From: JBHJGS01 sp050331575
GTDB taxonomy: Bacteria > Pseudomonadota > Alphaproteobacteria > Sphingomonadales > Rhodothalassiaceae
Length of the DNA: 64,000 nt
Direction: 5' to 3'
NCBI GenBank assembly: GCA_050331575.1
Contig: JBHJGS010000023.1
Span: 1 to 64,000, forward strand
In this document: positions 20,106-29,118 of the stretch, piece by piece
How positions within the stretch are numbered: position 1 is the stretch's first letter
Layout: the number at the start of each line of letters is the position of its first letter
Position numbers and translations under genes: made by a program
Notes under the pieces: model-generated
Databases searched by the model: none
What the model saw: only the letters and a program-made list of their open reading frames with translations
Told to the model about the DNA's origin: nothing

Positions 20106-21383
20106 TTAACCGATAACGGTACGCAATGCCTTAACGCCCAAGAGCGCCTCGCCGAGGCCCAACTGCGGAACGGCTATAACGGTTTCGTTCTGCCAGCCTG
20201 CGGGGATGACCAAGCGGGCGACATGCGGCACCGGGTCACGCGCAACCTGCTGCTTGATCTGCCGCCATCCCGCCTCGCCCAGCGGTTTCACCGTCAGCGG
20301 CAGCGCACCGACCCACAGCCGGTAGCGGCCGTCCCAATCGATCACGGCGCCGGGGCGCAGCGTCTGCGCGCCCGGCAGGCCCGCGGCCTCGCGTACCAAA
20401 TCAACCTGACCCGGCGGCCCTGGGATCACGCAAGTGTGATGCAAGGTCTGGGCTGCGACCGGCTCGTCAGCCAAGGCATCAGCGACTCGTTGCAGATCGC
20501 GATAGCGCGGCCGGTAGGGCCGGCCGGCGACCAGGCATAGCAGCCGTGCCAACAGCCGATGGCGTGTGTCCGCCGGTGCGGCACGCCACGGCTCCAGACC
20601 CAGGCGCGCGCTGTTCAGCGGGGTCCAGGAGACACACATGTCGGCCAAATGATCGGCCGCCGCGTCAAGCACCTCCAAGGCATCGGCGAAACGGTCGGCG
20701 GTGGCGGCCAGCCGCTCAGCGCTCAGCCCGGGCAGCGGCGGCGTGTCCAGCAGCGCGCGCGCTTGAGCCCGGGCAAAGCGGCGGTCGCGATTGCTGGGAT
20801 CGTCCAATGTCGGCAGGCCGGCTGACCCGACAAGCTGGCGCAGGGTCGCCCGCGAGATCGTCAGCAGCGGGCGCAGCCGCTGCGGCCAAGGGCCGCCGCT
20901 CAGCGGCGGTGCCGCCGGCGCCATTGCGGCCAATCCGTCGACACCGCTTCCCCGGGCCAGGCGGATCAGCAGGGTTTCCGCCTGGTCTTCTCGATGATGC
21001 GCCAGCAGCAGCCCGCGGATACCCTGATCGCGACACCATGCCTCCATCAAGCCGTAGCGCGCGTGGCGCGCGCGCGCCTGCAGGTCACCGCCGGCAGCAG
21101 CAGACTCCCATAACAGCACCGTCGGGTCGGTGTATCCGAGCTGCTTCAGCCAGCCAGCCACCATGCCGGCCTCCGCGTCGGTGCCCTGGCGCAGCCGGTG
21201 ATTGACATGCACCGCGCGGATGGTGGGGTCCGCGCGCCGGGCGGCCCAAGCCAGCGCCATGCTGTCCGGCCCGCCTGAGACCGCCACGGCATAGGGGCCG
21301 CGGTGCGCCGCCAGGCAGGCCGCCAGTGCGGAGGTTACAGCCTGTGCGGGATCCTCGGCGTTCAGTGTCAGCCGGCTCCACAC
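20106..21383 (-). CDS. tilS: tRNA(Ile)-lysidine synthase TilS
   Basis: Attaches lysine to C34 of the CAU-anticodon tRNA-Ile so that it reads AUA. 425 residues. The PP-loop ATP motif SGGPDS is at 36-41, with HVNHRLR and LLLAHHREDQAETLLIRLARGSG following, all diagnostic. The GTG start lies 16 bases inside the end of cpoB and the ribosome site is weak, so the exact start is less sure than the identity. Confidence 0.96.
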   Translation of the reverse strand: MWSRLTLNAEDPAQAVTSALAACLAAHRGPYAVAVSGGPDSMALAWAARRADPTIRAVHVNHRLRQGTDAEAGMVAGWLKQLGYTDPTVLLWESAAAGGDLQARARHARYGLMEAWCRDQGIRGLLLAHHREDQAETLLIRLARGSGVDGLAAMAPAAPPLSGGPWPQRLRPLLTISRATLRQLVGSAGLPTLDDPSNRDRRFARAQARALLDTPPLPGLSAERLAATADRFADALEVLDAAADHLADMCVSWTPLNSARLGLEPWRAAPADTRHRLLARLLCLVAGRPYRPRYRDLQRVADALADEPVAAQTLHHTCVIPGPPGQVDLVREAAGLPGAQTLRPGAVIDWDGRYRLWVGALPLTVKPLGEAGWRQIKQQVARDPVPHVARLVIPAGWQNETVIAVPQLGLGEALLGVKALRTVIG

Positions 21384-22312
21384 TTCAGGCGCGCGCGGGC
21401 TTGGTCGGCGCGATCGCGCACTCGCTCCGGGGCCTGGGGAAAGCGGGCGGACATTTCCGACAGGGCGGCACAGGCCTGGTCGGGCTGCTCCAGGGCGGCC
21501 AGCGACAATCCGAGTTTCAGCAGACTGTCCGGACCCTTGCCGCCGTTTGCATAATCTCGGTAGCCGGAGAGGAAGGCCCGCGCGGCATCGGCATAACGTT
21601 CGCGCACATAATAGGTCTCACCGAGCCAATATTGCGCATTGCCGGCCAGGTCGCTGTCGCCGTGCTCATTTAGAAAGGCCTTGAATGCGTCTTCGGCCGC
21701 CTGGAAATCATTCCGGCGCAGCAGCGTATAGGCATAGTTATATTTTTCTTCGACCGTTTTCCCCTGCAATGCGCCATCCGGCTCCAGCGGCGGCAGGCTA
21801 TCATCCGACCCGCCGACGCCTGGTGCCTGCTCTGCTGTGGCATCCGGATCGGCCGTGTCGCCGGCCGCCGCCAAGCCCGGGCCGCGGCCCTGCTGGAAGC
21901 GAAACTCAACATCTTCCTGAAAGCGGTCCAGCCGCTCGGTCAGCTGCCGGTTGGCAAAGCGCAATTCCTCCACCTGGCCGGTTAGGGTTGCGATCTCCCG
22001 CTCCAAGCGCTGGAGGCGCACTGTCAAATCGCTGAGCAGGTCCCGCGCGTTGGGCTCGGACGCCTCGCCGTCGCTTTGCCCAATGTCGCTTTGCCCAATG
22101 CCGCTTTGATCCGTGCCGCCTTGACCGGTCGCCCCGCTCGGCCGAGCCAGCGCGGCACTGCCCGGCCGTTCCACCAACAATTGCAGCTGTTCGACCTGTT
22201 CGGTGAGGGCGTCCAGCCGCCGGGCCAACTCCGCCCGGCTTTGCGCTATCGCCGGCGAGCCGGCCAGGACGGCTGTGAGGATGAGGAGTACGCCAAGGGC
22301 CAAACTACGCAT
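21368..22312 (-). CDS. cpoB: Cell division coordinator CpoB (YbgF), Tol-Pal system
   Basis: Periplasmic protein that links the Tol-Pal machine to septal peptidoglycan synthesis. 314 residues. Signal peptide (MRSLALGVLLILTAVLAGSPAIA), then a coiled coil split in two (about 25-52 and 85-140), then a TPR domain (KYNYAYTLLRRNDFQAAEDA, AQYWLGETYYVR). A short repetitive segment (QSGIGQSDIGQSDG, near 70-84) comes from a 15-base tandem repeat around 22073-22105. Follows pal by 136 bases. Confidence 0.95.
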   Translation of the reverse strand: MRSLALGVLLILTAVLAGSPAIAQSRAELARRLDALTEQVEQLQLLVERPGSAALARPSGATGQGGTDQSGIGQSDIGQSDGEASEPNARDLLSDLTVRLQRLEREIATLTGQVEELRFANRQLTERLDRFQEDVEFRFQQGRGPGLAAAGDTADPDATAEQAPGVGGSDDSLPPLEPDGALQGKTVEEKYNYAYTLLRRNDFQAAEDAFKAFLNEHGDSDLAGNAQYWLGETYYVRERYADAARAFLSGYRDYANGGKGPDSLLKLGLSLAALEQPDQACAALSEMSARFPQAPERVRDRADQARARLKCGAG

Positions 22313-22448
22313 GGCTCAGATCCTTCCACCGGCTGCCGCACACGAGCGGAAAACAGCCACATCCGCGGGTCGCCGTGTCAAGATGCGACCGCGCGGTTCC
22401 AGTCTATCACCACCGCCAGGGCGGACACCAGGGGCGGGGGCTGCAGGC

Positions 22449-23012
22449 CTAGTCGAAGGTGACCACGCCCCGCCTGTTCAGTTGATGCGCCTGTTCGGTG
22501 GTGCCAGGTGCGGCCAGCCGTTCCTTGCCATAGCTGATCACGTCGATCCGGCTGGGTGTGATGCCCTGCGCGATCAAATAGTTGCGGACTGCCGTGGCAC
22601 GCCGTTCGCCGAGCGCCAGATTATATTCCCGCGTGCCGCGCCGGTCGGCATGGCCCTCGATGGTGAAGCGGACATCGTCATGATGGTTCAGCCACTCGGC
22701 CATGCGCTGCAAGGTCGGCCGGGCATCGGACCGAATTTCCGACTTATCAAAGTCGAAATAGACCCGATCGCTTTCCACATAATTGCGGAAGTCCGCGTAG
22801 CTGGCGCTGCCGAAACGGCCGCCGTCCAGATCTTGGCTGCGCACGTTGCCAGAGGGCACTGGCGGCGGCGTGCGTTCCCGCGCCGGTTCCGGAGCCGTTG
22901 GTTCCGGAACCGTGACGACTTCGTCGGACGGGGCTTCCCTAGCGCAGGCCGCCAGCGCCAAAAGGATAAACAGGCTTGCAAGCAATCGAGCGCCGCTCAA
23001 CTTCAACAACAT
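22449..23012 (-). CDS. pal: Peptidoglycan-associated lipoprotein Pal
   Basis: Outer-membrane lipoprotein that binds peptidoglycan and TolB. 187 residues. Signal peptide with lipobox LALAAC (lipidated Cys about residue 22), a Pro-rich linker, then an OmpA-like domain: YFDFDKSEIRSDARP and IEGHADRRGTREYNLALGERRA with the diaminopimelate-binding residues. The start at 23012 has GGGAG upstream; longer frames would place the lipobox internally. It is separated from tolB by 220 bases, so it may have its own promoter. Confidence 0.97.
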   Translation of the reverse strand: MLLKLSGARLLASLFILLALAACAREAPSDEVVTVPEPTAPEPARERTPPPVPSGNVRSQDLDGGRFGSASYADFRNYVESDRVYFDFDKSEIRSDARPTLQRMAEWLNHHDDVRFTIEGHADRRGTREYNLALGERRATAVRNYLIAQGITPSRIDVISYGKERLAAPGTTEQAHQLNRRGVVTFD

Positions 23013-23232
23013 TATTGGCTCCCATTGAAGCGGATGATGGTGGAAGGCACCGGACTGGTCTGCTGATGACCTGAAAACTTGACAAACGCCATGCTGCACC
23101 GAACGGCCACCGGCACACCCCCTCTCGCGCGCAACTATAGGCAGGCCATTTCTGCCGCGCAAGACCGGCAACCCGCCTGTCGCGACAAAAAATCGGCTGA
23201 TTTCGGCGCCTTAGAACGCGTCGGGAACCGCT

Positions 23233-24588
23233 TCAAGAACTTGGCGAGCGGATCAGCGGCGACCAGGCCGGATCGGAGGCGTCCACCGGCGTCGGCACCG
23301 GCCGTTCATTGCGCCCGGTCAGATCGATCGACCACAGCGCGGTACCGCCATCCTCGGGGTCCAGTCGGAAATACATCAAAACCCGGCCGTTCGGCGACCA
23401 GGTCGGGCCCTCATCTTGATAGGCCTCGGTCAGGATCCGTTCACCGCTGCCGTCTGGCCGCATCACCCCGATGGTGAATTTGCTGTTGGCGATTTTGGTA
23501 AAGGCAATCAGATCGCCGCGCGGCGACCACACCGGCGTGGCATAGCGCCCGGCGCCGAAGCTGATCCGCTCCACATCAGAGCCATCGGCATCCATCACAT
23601 AAAGCTGCTGGGTGCCACCGCGGTCAGAGTTGAAGACCACCTGTTGGCCGTCGGGCGAAAAGCTGGGCGAGGTGTCGATGGCCGGATGATCGGTCAGGCG
23701 CTTCAGCCGGCGCGTGCGCAGATCCATCTTATAGATGTCGGAATTGCCGTCCTCGGCCAGGCTCATGATCACCGAATTACCGTCCGGTGAAAAGCGTGGG
23801 GCAAAGGTCATGCTGGGAAAGTCACCCAGAACCTCATGCTTACCCGTATCCAAATTATAGATATAAACCCTTGGTCGATCATTATAGTAGGCGAGGTAGG
23901 TGATTTCTTGTTGATCCGGCGAAAAGCGGGGGGTCAAGACCAGATCGTCGCCGCTGGTCAGATATTCATGATTGTGACCGTCTTGATCCATGATCGCTAA
24001 GCGTTTGGTCGGCGCTAACTCGCTTCCGGATTCGGCGATATACACCACCCGGGTGTTGAAATAGCCCGCTTCTCCGGTCAGGCGCTGATAGATCGCGTCG
24101 GCGGCGCGATGCGCAATCTGGCGCCATTCACCGGGTTGAGCGACGAAGCGGATGCCGCGCATCTGCTGTTCAGACAGCACGTCCCACAAGCGCATATCCA
24201 CGCGGATCTGGCCGTCATCCTCCAAATACACGCCCCCGGCGACCAAGGCGTCCGCGCTGATCGCGCGCCAGTCCCCGAAACTGGGCTGCACATTGGGCGA
24301 AACCGTGGGGTTCAGAAACGATGCCGGGTCCAGCGCGCGGAACAGGCCGGAGCGTTCCAGATCCGCCGCGACCACCTGAGCGATGCGCCGTCCCAGCTCC
24401 GCCATGGTCACGGTCTGGGAGGGTTGGCTGCGCCGTTCCACGCGCGCTGAGCGCTCGGCATTGCCGTCAAAGGCGGGCACCGCGATCGGCAGCGGTGTGA
24501 CCGTTCCGGAATTGATATCAACGCGCAAGACGGCGCTTGAAGGCACCGAGATCAGCACCGAAACCAATAAGCTCAGAACGAAACGCAA
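23233..24588 (-). CDS. tolB: Tol-Pal system beta-propeller protein TolB
   Basis: Periplasmic partner of Pal. 451 residues with a signal peptide (RFVLSLLVSVLISVPSSA), an N-terminal alpha/beta domain (to about 160) and a six-bladed propeller with repeated FSPDG and DxxS/T blocks (FSPDQQEITY, FSPDGNSVIM, FSPDGQQVVF, WSPRGDLIAF, WSPNGRVLMY). The start codon is TTG, one base after the tolA stop, and is fixed by AGGAGG lying inside the end of tolA. Confidence 0.97.
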   Translation of the reverse strand: MRFVLSLLVSVLISVPSSAVLRVDINSGTVTPLPIAVPAFDGNAERSARVERRSQPSQTVTMAELGRRIAQVVAADLERSGLFRALDPASFLNPTVSPNVQPSFGDWRAISADALVAGGVYLEDDGQIRVDMRLWDVLSEQQMRGIRFVAQPGEWRQIAHRAADAIYQRLTGEAGYFNTRVVYIAESGSELAPTKRLAIMDQDGHNHEYLTSGDDLVLTPRFSPDQQEITYLAYYNDRPRVYIYNLDTGKHEVLGDFPSMTFAPRFSPDGNSVIMSLAEDGNSDIYKMDLRTRRLKRLTDHPAIDTSPSFSPDGQQVVFNSDRGGTQQLYVMDADGSDVERISFGAGRYATPVWSPRGDLIAFTKIANSKFTIGVMRPDGSGERILTEAYQDEGPTWSPNGRVLMYFRLDPEDGGTALWSIDLTGRNERPVPTPVDASDPAWSPLIRSPSS

Positions 24589-24589
24589 C

Positions 24590-25477
24590 TCAGCCTCCTA
24601 GAAGCTCTCGGGCATCAAAAACGAACTCGATTTCTTTCCATTGATTATAGTCGTCGACGGGAATTTTATAAGGGGCACAGCGTTGGATCGCTCGCTGCGC
24701 GCTCTCTGCAAAGATGCGCCGAAATTCCTGGCCCGGGGCCGACAGATTGCCTGCGCCGACCACTGAGGGCGGGCGGCGCAGGCGGCCGTACGGGTCCAAT
24801 TGGATGCGCAGGACCACCTGCAATTCCTGGGCATCCCGGGCGCCGGCGGGGATCGACCAGCAGCCTTGAACCTTCTGGCGCAGATAGTCGCGGATGGTTG
24901 CCTGCGCCTGGCGGGCCATGCGGTCCACCGCGGCTTGTTTGCGCCGGGCCTTTTCCAGCTCCTGCTCAATGTCGGCCAACGGATCGGGCGGCGGCTGATC
25001 CTCGGCGGATTTGTCGATTAAAGCGGCGATCTTGTCCGGATCAAAGCGTTCCGGGGGTTTGGGCTTGTCCCGCACCACCACGGTGCGTGCCAGGTCCGAG
25101 CGGGGCTCTTCCGGCGGGTCCGGTGCTGGCTCGGCCGTCGGCTCCGGCACGGCGTCAGGCGTGTCCTCCGGCGCCGGTTCGGGCAGCGGTTCTGGTTCAG
25201 ACACCGGCTCCGGCGCGGTAACCTCCTCAGGCAGGCTCACCGGTTGTTCAGGCTCCGGCTCCGGCTCTGGCTCTGGCTGGGCTGGTGCGGGGTCGGGCAC
25301 CGCGCTTTCCTCAGCAACCTCTTCCACCAGCGCCACCTCAATCGGCACCGGTGCAGACGGCGGCGGCTGGCGCCACAGATCTCCCACCATGACCGCTGCC
25401 ACGGCCAGCCCGCCGTGCAACAACACAGACAAGATCAGACCGGTCTTGAACTCATCGGTCATGGCCCTGGGCTTCAT
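24590..25477 (-). CDS. tolA: TolA-like energy-transducing protein
   Basis: Spans the periplasm and couples TolQR to Pal/TolB. 295 residues. One N-terminal membrane helix (TGLILSVLLHGGLAVAAVMVG), a long Pro/Glu-rich domain (about 40-125, runs of EPEP), an Ala/Arg helical part (about 165-195), and a folded TonB-like C-terminal domain (CWSIPAGARDAQELQVVLRIQLDPYGRL). The ATG overlaps the tolR stop by four bases. Assignment rests on position as well as architecture. Confidence 0.94.
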   Translation of the reverse strand: MKPRAMTDEFKTGLILSVLLHGGLAVAAVMVGDLWRQPPPSAPVPIEVALVEEVAEESAVPDPAPAQPEPEPEPEPEQPVSLPEEVTAPEPVSEPEPLPEPAPEDTPDAVPEPTAEPAPDPPEEPRSDLARTVVVRDKPKPPERFDPDKIAALIDKSAEDQPPPDPLADIEQELEKARRKQAAVDRMARQAQATIRDYLRQKVQGCWSIPAGARDAQELQVVLRIQLDPYGRLRRPPSVVGAGNLSAPGQEFRRIFAESAQRAIQRCAPYKIPVDDYNQWKEIEFVFDARELLGG

Positions 25478-25899
25478 CCTCCCGCCGGGCGTTCCGTCAA
25501 CAAGGCCACGCGCGTGAAGCCGGCCCGATTGATCGCCGCCATGACTTGCATGATCCGGCCATAATCCAGCTCCCGGTCGCCTCGCACATAGATGCGCTTT
25601 TCCAGATCATTCTCAGCAATCGCCGCCAATCGGGCCTGCAGGGCCTCCAATGGCACTTCGGTTTCCTGCACGAAGATGGTGCCGCCGGCGTCGATGCTGA
25701 CTTCCAGGGGCTTGCTGTCCTCGCCCAAACCTTGCGCATCGGCCTTCGGCAGATTGACCGGCACGCCGGCGGTCAACAACGGGGCGGTGACCATGAACAC
25801 GATCAACAACACCAACATGACGTCGACGAACGGCGTCACATTGATTTCGGCCAGCGGTTGATAGCGGCCGGCGCCGCCGCGCTTGATCTGCATGCCCAT
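25474..25899 (-). CDS. tolR: Tol-Pal system protein TolR (ExbD family)
   Basis: Inner-membrane stator component that couples the proton-motive force to TolA. 141 residues. One membrane helix near 20-42 follows INVTPFVDVMLVLLIVFMV, which includes the conserved membrane Asp (VDVML) used in proton flow. The periplasmic ExbD domain ends in IKRAGFTRVALLTE-like residues. It overlaps tolQ by one base and tolA by four. Confidence 0.97.
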   Translation of the reverse strand: MGMQIKRGGAGRYQPLAEINVTPFVDVMLVLLIVFMVTAPLLTAGVPVNLPKADAQGLGEDSKPLEVSIDAGGTIFVQETEVPLEALQARLAAIAENDLEKRIYVRGDRELDYGRIMQVMAAINRAGFTRVALLTERPAGG

Positions 25900-26636
25900 C
25901 AGGCCGCCCTTTCATCCATCTGGCGGGACAAGAGCGCCTGAAATTCTCCAGCAAATCCCTCCAGCCGGCCGGCAAAGCGGGCCAAATCGGCTGAGCGCTT
26001 ATTATAGGCGACCACCGCCGGGATTGCCGCAACCAGGCCCAAGGCGGTTGCCAGCAGGGCCTCAGCAATGCCCGGGGCAACCACGGCCAGCGAGGTATTG
26101 GCCGTGCTGGCAATGTCTTGGAAGCTGTTCATGATGCCCCAAACCGTGCCGAACAGGCCGATGAACGGCGCTGCGGAGCCCAAGGTCGCCAGGAAGCCGA
26201 TCTGGCCTTCCAGCTTCTGCATTTCCCGCTGAATGGTCACGCCGACCACCTTATCGACACGGTCTTCCACCGACATGCGGTCGCGCACCTGGGCGCGGCC
26301 GGACAAGGAGCGCTGCCATTCTCGCATCGCCGCCACAAAGATCAGGGCCATGGGATGATTGGCCGCCCGCTCCCGCAGATTCTCATACAGCTCGTCCAAT
26401 GACGTGCCGGACCAGAACGCCTGCTCGAACTCATCGGCGCGGCGGCTGGCCTTGCGCAGCCGAAAGCCGGAGGCGAAGATCACCCCCCAGGCGTAGACCG
26501 AGGCCAGAACAAGCAGGATCATGACGGTCTTCACCACCCAGTCGGCCTGCAGGAACATGTCCACAGGGGTGAAGCCGGGAACCTCCGGTCCGATCGATTC
26601 GGCCGCTACCGGGCCGGTGGGGACGGCGTCTTGCAT
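25899..26636 (-). CDS. tolQ: Tol-Pal system protein TolQ (MotA/TolQ/ExbB family)
   Basis: Proton-channel subunit of the Tol motor. 245 residues with three membrane segments (about 30-50, 145-165 and 180-200). GFLATLGSAAPFIGLFGTVWGI and the following IAEALLATALGLVAAIPAVVAYN are the family signatures. The start at 26636 (MQDAVPTG) has AGAGGAG five bases upstream and shares one base with the ybgC stop (TAATG). The frame continues upstream opposite or within ybgC but is not conserved there. Confidence 0.97.
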   Translation of the reverse strand: MQDAVPTGPVAAESIGPEVPGFTPVDMFLQADWVVKTVMILLVLASVYAWGVIFASGFRLRKASRRADEFEQAFWSGTSLDELYENLRERAANHPMALIFVAAMREWQRSLSGRAQVRDRMSVEDRVDKVVGVTIQREMQKLEGQIGFLATLGSAAPFIGLFGTVWGIMNSFQDIASTANTSLAVVAPGIAEALLATALGLVAAIPAVVAYNKRSADLARFAGRLEGFAGEFQALLSRQMDERAA

Positions 26637-27094
26637 TACCACTCCTCTTTGCCAACCAGCGGCACCATGGCCTCGCGCCAGGGCCGCGGCAGCCGAGCCG
26701 GCCGGCCTCTGCCATCGACCATGGCGATCCTTAATGAGGCTTGAACCAAGACCATATCCCCGCGCAAGACCCGTTGGCGCACATCGGTGTAGGCCGCCCC
26801 CACCCGCGCCAGCTGGCTTTCGATCCGCAGGGCGTCGTCCAGCACGGCCGGCGCCAGATAGTCTATCTGACAATGGCGTACGGCAAAACCAAGGCGGCTT
26901 TCGGGCGACTGCTGCAAGGCGGCGGCATGGTCAATGCCCAAGCAACGCAGAAATTCCGACCGCGCCCGCTCAAAATAAGCCAGATAGCGGGCATGATAGA
27001 CGATGCCGCCGGCATCGGTATCCTCGAAATAGACCCGGATCGGCAGGCGATGGATGCCGCCGACGATGACGCCCTGGACCGGAGCGGTGCTCAT
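26636..27094 (-). CDS. ybgC: Tol-Pal-associated acyl-CoA thioesterase YbgC
   Basis: Hotdog-fold thioesterase regularly found as the first gene of tol operons. 152 residues. The catalytic block VYFEDTDAGGIVYHARYLAYFERAR contains the conserved Asp and is diagnostic of YbgC/4-hydroxybenzoyl-CoA thioesterases. It overlaps the ruvB stop by four bases, so the ruv and tol genes may be co-transcribed. Confidence 0.97.
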   Translation of the reverse strand: MSTAPVQGVIVGGIHRLPIRVYFEDTDAGGIVYHARYLAYFERARSEFLRCLGIDHAAALQQSPESRLGFAVRHCQIDYLAPAVLDDALRIESQLARVGAAYTDVRQRVLRGDMVLVQASLRIAMVDGRGRPARLPRPWREAMVPLVGKEEW

Positions 27095-28134
27095 GCCTCG
27101 TCCGCGCCGCGGGAGAACAGATCCGGCGCCTCGGCGCGCGACGGCACCGGCAAACCCAGATGCGCCCAGGCCTTGGGCGTGAGCAGCCGGCCGCGCGGGC
27201 TGCGCTGCAAAAAGCCCTGCTGCATCAAATAGGGCTCGATAATGTCCTCAATGGCATCGCGAGGCTCGGACAAGGCGGCGGCCAGCGTCTCAATGCCGAC
27301 CGGACCGCCGCCATAGGTCTGCCCAATGCACCGCAGGTATCGGTGGTCCATGCTGTCCAGGCCGGCGGTATCAACCTCCAGCCGGGTCAAGGCGGCATCG
27401 GCGGCGACCCGGTCCACCTGTGCCCGGCCCGCGACATTGGCAAAGTCGCGCACACGACGCAGCAGCCGCCCGGCGATGCGCGGGGTGCCGCGCGAGCGCG
27501 CGGCAATCTCCCGGGCGCCATCCTCGGTCATCGCCAGATCCAGCAAGCGCGCGCCGCGGCGCACCACCTCGACCAGCTCCTCAACGGAATAAAAATCCAG
27601 CCGCACCGGGATGCCAAAGCGGTCGCGCAAGGGGTTGGTCAGCAGGCCCAGCCGGGTGGTGGCGCCAACCAGAGTGAAGCGCGGCAGGTCGATGCGCACG
27701 GAGCGGGCGGCCGGCCCCTCGCCGATGATCAGGTCAAGCTGGAAATCCTCCATGGCCGGATAGAGGATCTCCTCCACCGCCGGGGTCAGCCGGTGGATCT
27801 CGTCGATGAACAGCAGGTCGCGGTCGTCCAGATTGGTCAATAGCGCGGCCAGGTCGCCCGCCTTGGCGATCACCGGTCCGGAGGTGGCGCGAAAATTCAC
27901 CCCCAGCTCACGCGCAAGAATCTGTGCCAGCGTGGTTTTGCCCAGCCCCGGCGGACCGAACAGCAGCACATGGTCCATCGCCTCTGCGCGGCCTCGTGCG
28001 GCCTCCACGAACACACGCAGATTGTCGCGCGCGGCCTGCTGGCCGATAAAGTCGGCCAAGGAGGTCGGCCGCAGCGACACCTCTCCGGCGTCCTCGGGCA
28101 GGCGATCAGAGGCGGATAAACGCTCTTGGCTCAT
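27091..28134 (-). CDS. ruvB: Holliday junction helicase RuvB
   Basis: Hexameric AAA+ motor that drives branch migration of Holliday junctions. 347 residues, family length. SLRPTSLADFIGQ at the start, Walker A FGPPGLGKTTLAQ, Walker B LFIDEIHRL, sensor TRLGLLTNPLRDRFG and a C-terminal winged helix with YLMQQGFLQRSPRGR. Its ATG overlaps the stop of an NYN nuclease gene by four bases; normally ruvA occupies that position. Confidence 0.99.
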   Translation of the reverse strand: MSQERLSASDRLPEDAGEVSLRPTSLADFIGQQAARDNLRVFVEAARGRAEAMDHVLLFGPPGLGKTTLAQILARELGVNFRATSGPVIAKAGDLAALLTNLDDRDLLFIDEIHRLTPAVEEILYPAMEDFQLDLIIGEGPAARSVRIDLPRFTLVGATTRLGLLTNPLRDRFGIPVRLDFYSVEELVEVVRRGARLLDLAMTEDGAREIAARSRGTPRIAGRLLRRVRDFANVAGRAQVDRVAADAALTRLEVDTAGLDSMDHRYLRCIGQTYGGGPVGIETLAAALSEPRDAIEDIIEPYLMQQGFLQRSPRGRLLTPKAWAHLGLPVPSRAEAPDLFSRGADEA

Positions 28135-28946
28135 TCGGTCTCGGCTTCTAGCGCGAGGGCCTCGTCGTCACGTCTGAGGACCGTGCGCAATCCGTCAATA
28201 TGCTCGAAGAGGTCAGGATTAATCTTTTGCCACAGCGGATCCAAGACAAAGTCGACGCCCTCGCGACGCGCTAACTTCGCCGCCGGAACAAAGTTGCTAT
28301 CGCCTGAGACCAAAATAATGGTATCGGCTTGCTTCTTTAGAGTAATTGATGCAATATCTAAGCCAATTCGCATGTCTACGCCTTTTTGACGTAGTCCCAA
28401 TCCCACATGATCATCCTTTACCTCTGACCACAGTTTTTGTAGGCGGATGCCTTCGCTGCGGGTTTTCTCTGACAGAACGAGCGGTTGACTGGTTTCCGAC
28501 AAGGTCTCCGAAGGCAGGGAGTTAATCCGGTCACGCGTCCCCAAAAGCTGCCGAGCTAATGTCGTGTTTCGGATCGCCCAATCGCCTTCTTTTGACACCT
28601 TTCCTAATCGAAGTGCAAACTTGCGAGTTCGTCTCAAATGTTCAAAAAGTTCTTCACGAAATTTAGCCTCTTTTGTTTTCGAGAAATCTATTTGTTTGTT
28701 AAGTAAGGGATGATGTGCTTTTCCTCCAAAGGGGGCAGCGTCATAGTAAAATATTCTGTAAACATGGTCGAGCCAGCGACGGTCAACCCCTGCTAGCTTC
28801 TCTATATGTCTTTGGCAAAGCGTTCGGGTCGTCCGGGCGACAGCCTCCGGTGAGGAATGAAATCGTTCCGGGACGATGTGCGGGAGGCGTTTCAGCAGGA
28901 ACCCGCCATCGATCATGATGGCGACCTTCCAAATCCGGTCCGGCAT
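28131..28946 (-). CDS. NYN-domain (PIN-like) putative ribonuclease
   Basis: 271-residue protein of the NYN/LabA-like group of metal-dependent nucleases. VAIMIDGGFLLKRL (D13) sits at the N-terminus. DMRIGLDIASITLKKQADTI (D191, D197) and LVSGDSNFVPAAKLARREG (D216) complete the usual acidic site. The insert between about 60 and 185 is charged and has no recognised motif. The gene is visibly AT-richer than its neighbours and lies between ruvA and ruvB, which are normally adjacent. It overlaps ruvB by four bases and is preceded by a probable terminator, so it may have been inserted and now feed ruvB transcription. Target RNA and role are unknown. Confidence 0.9.
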   Translation of the reverse strand: MPDRIWKVAIMIDGGFLLKRLPHIVPERFHSSPEAVARTTRTLCQRHIEKLAGVDRRWLDHVYRIFYYDAAPFGGKAHHPLLNKQIDFSKTKEAKFREELFEHLRRTRKFALRLGKVSKEGDWAIRNTTLARQLLGTRDRINSLPSETLSETSQPLVLSEKTRSEGIRLQKLWSEVKDDHVGLGLRQKGVDMRIGLDIASITLKKQADTIILVSGDSNFVPAAKLARREGVDFVLDPLWQKINPDLFEHIDGLRTVLRRDDEALALEAETE

Positions 28947-28964
28947 CCTAGCGGCCTCTAAACG

Positions 28965-29011
28965 AAAAAAGCCCCAGGGGTTCGGCCAACCTCCGGATAG
29001 ATGAGGGGCGT
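28965..29011 (-). terminator. Probable intrinsic terminator after ruvA
   Basis: Read leftward, GCCCCT and AGGGGC-type arms (inner CCCCTGGGGC) are followed by TTTTTT at 28967-28973, about 110 bases past the ruvA stop and upstream of the NYN gene. The structure is imperfect, but a G+C stem followed by a T-run fits an intrinsic terminator. It would separate ruvCA transcription from NYN-ruvB. Confidence 0.4.
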
Positions 29012-29118
29012 ACTGCCAAGGGGCGGATCAACAAGAATAATGACCGTAACAGTGAACCGACGCAACGGATTTCTTTTCTCGTGCCTGCCGCTAGGATCTG
29101 TTCAACCGGCGACCCGGG

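Noticed and set aside
28960..29020. tRNA-like T-arm sequence (GGGTTCGG-type) near 28977
   Set aside because: No acceptor stem, anticodon arm or CCA context could be built; it fits a terminator hairpin better.
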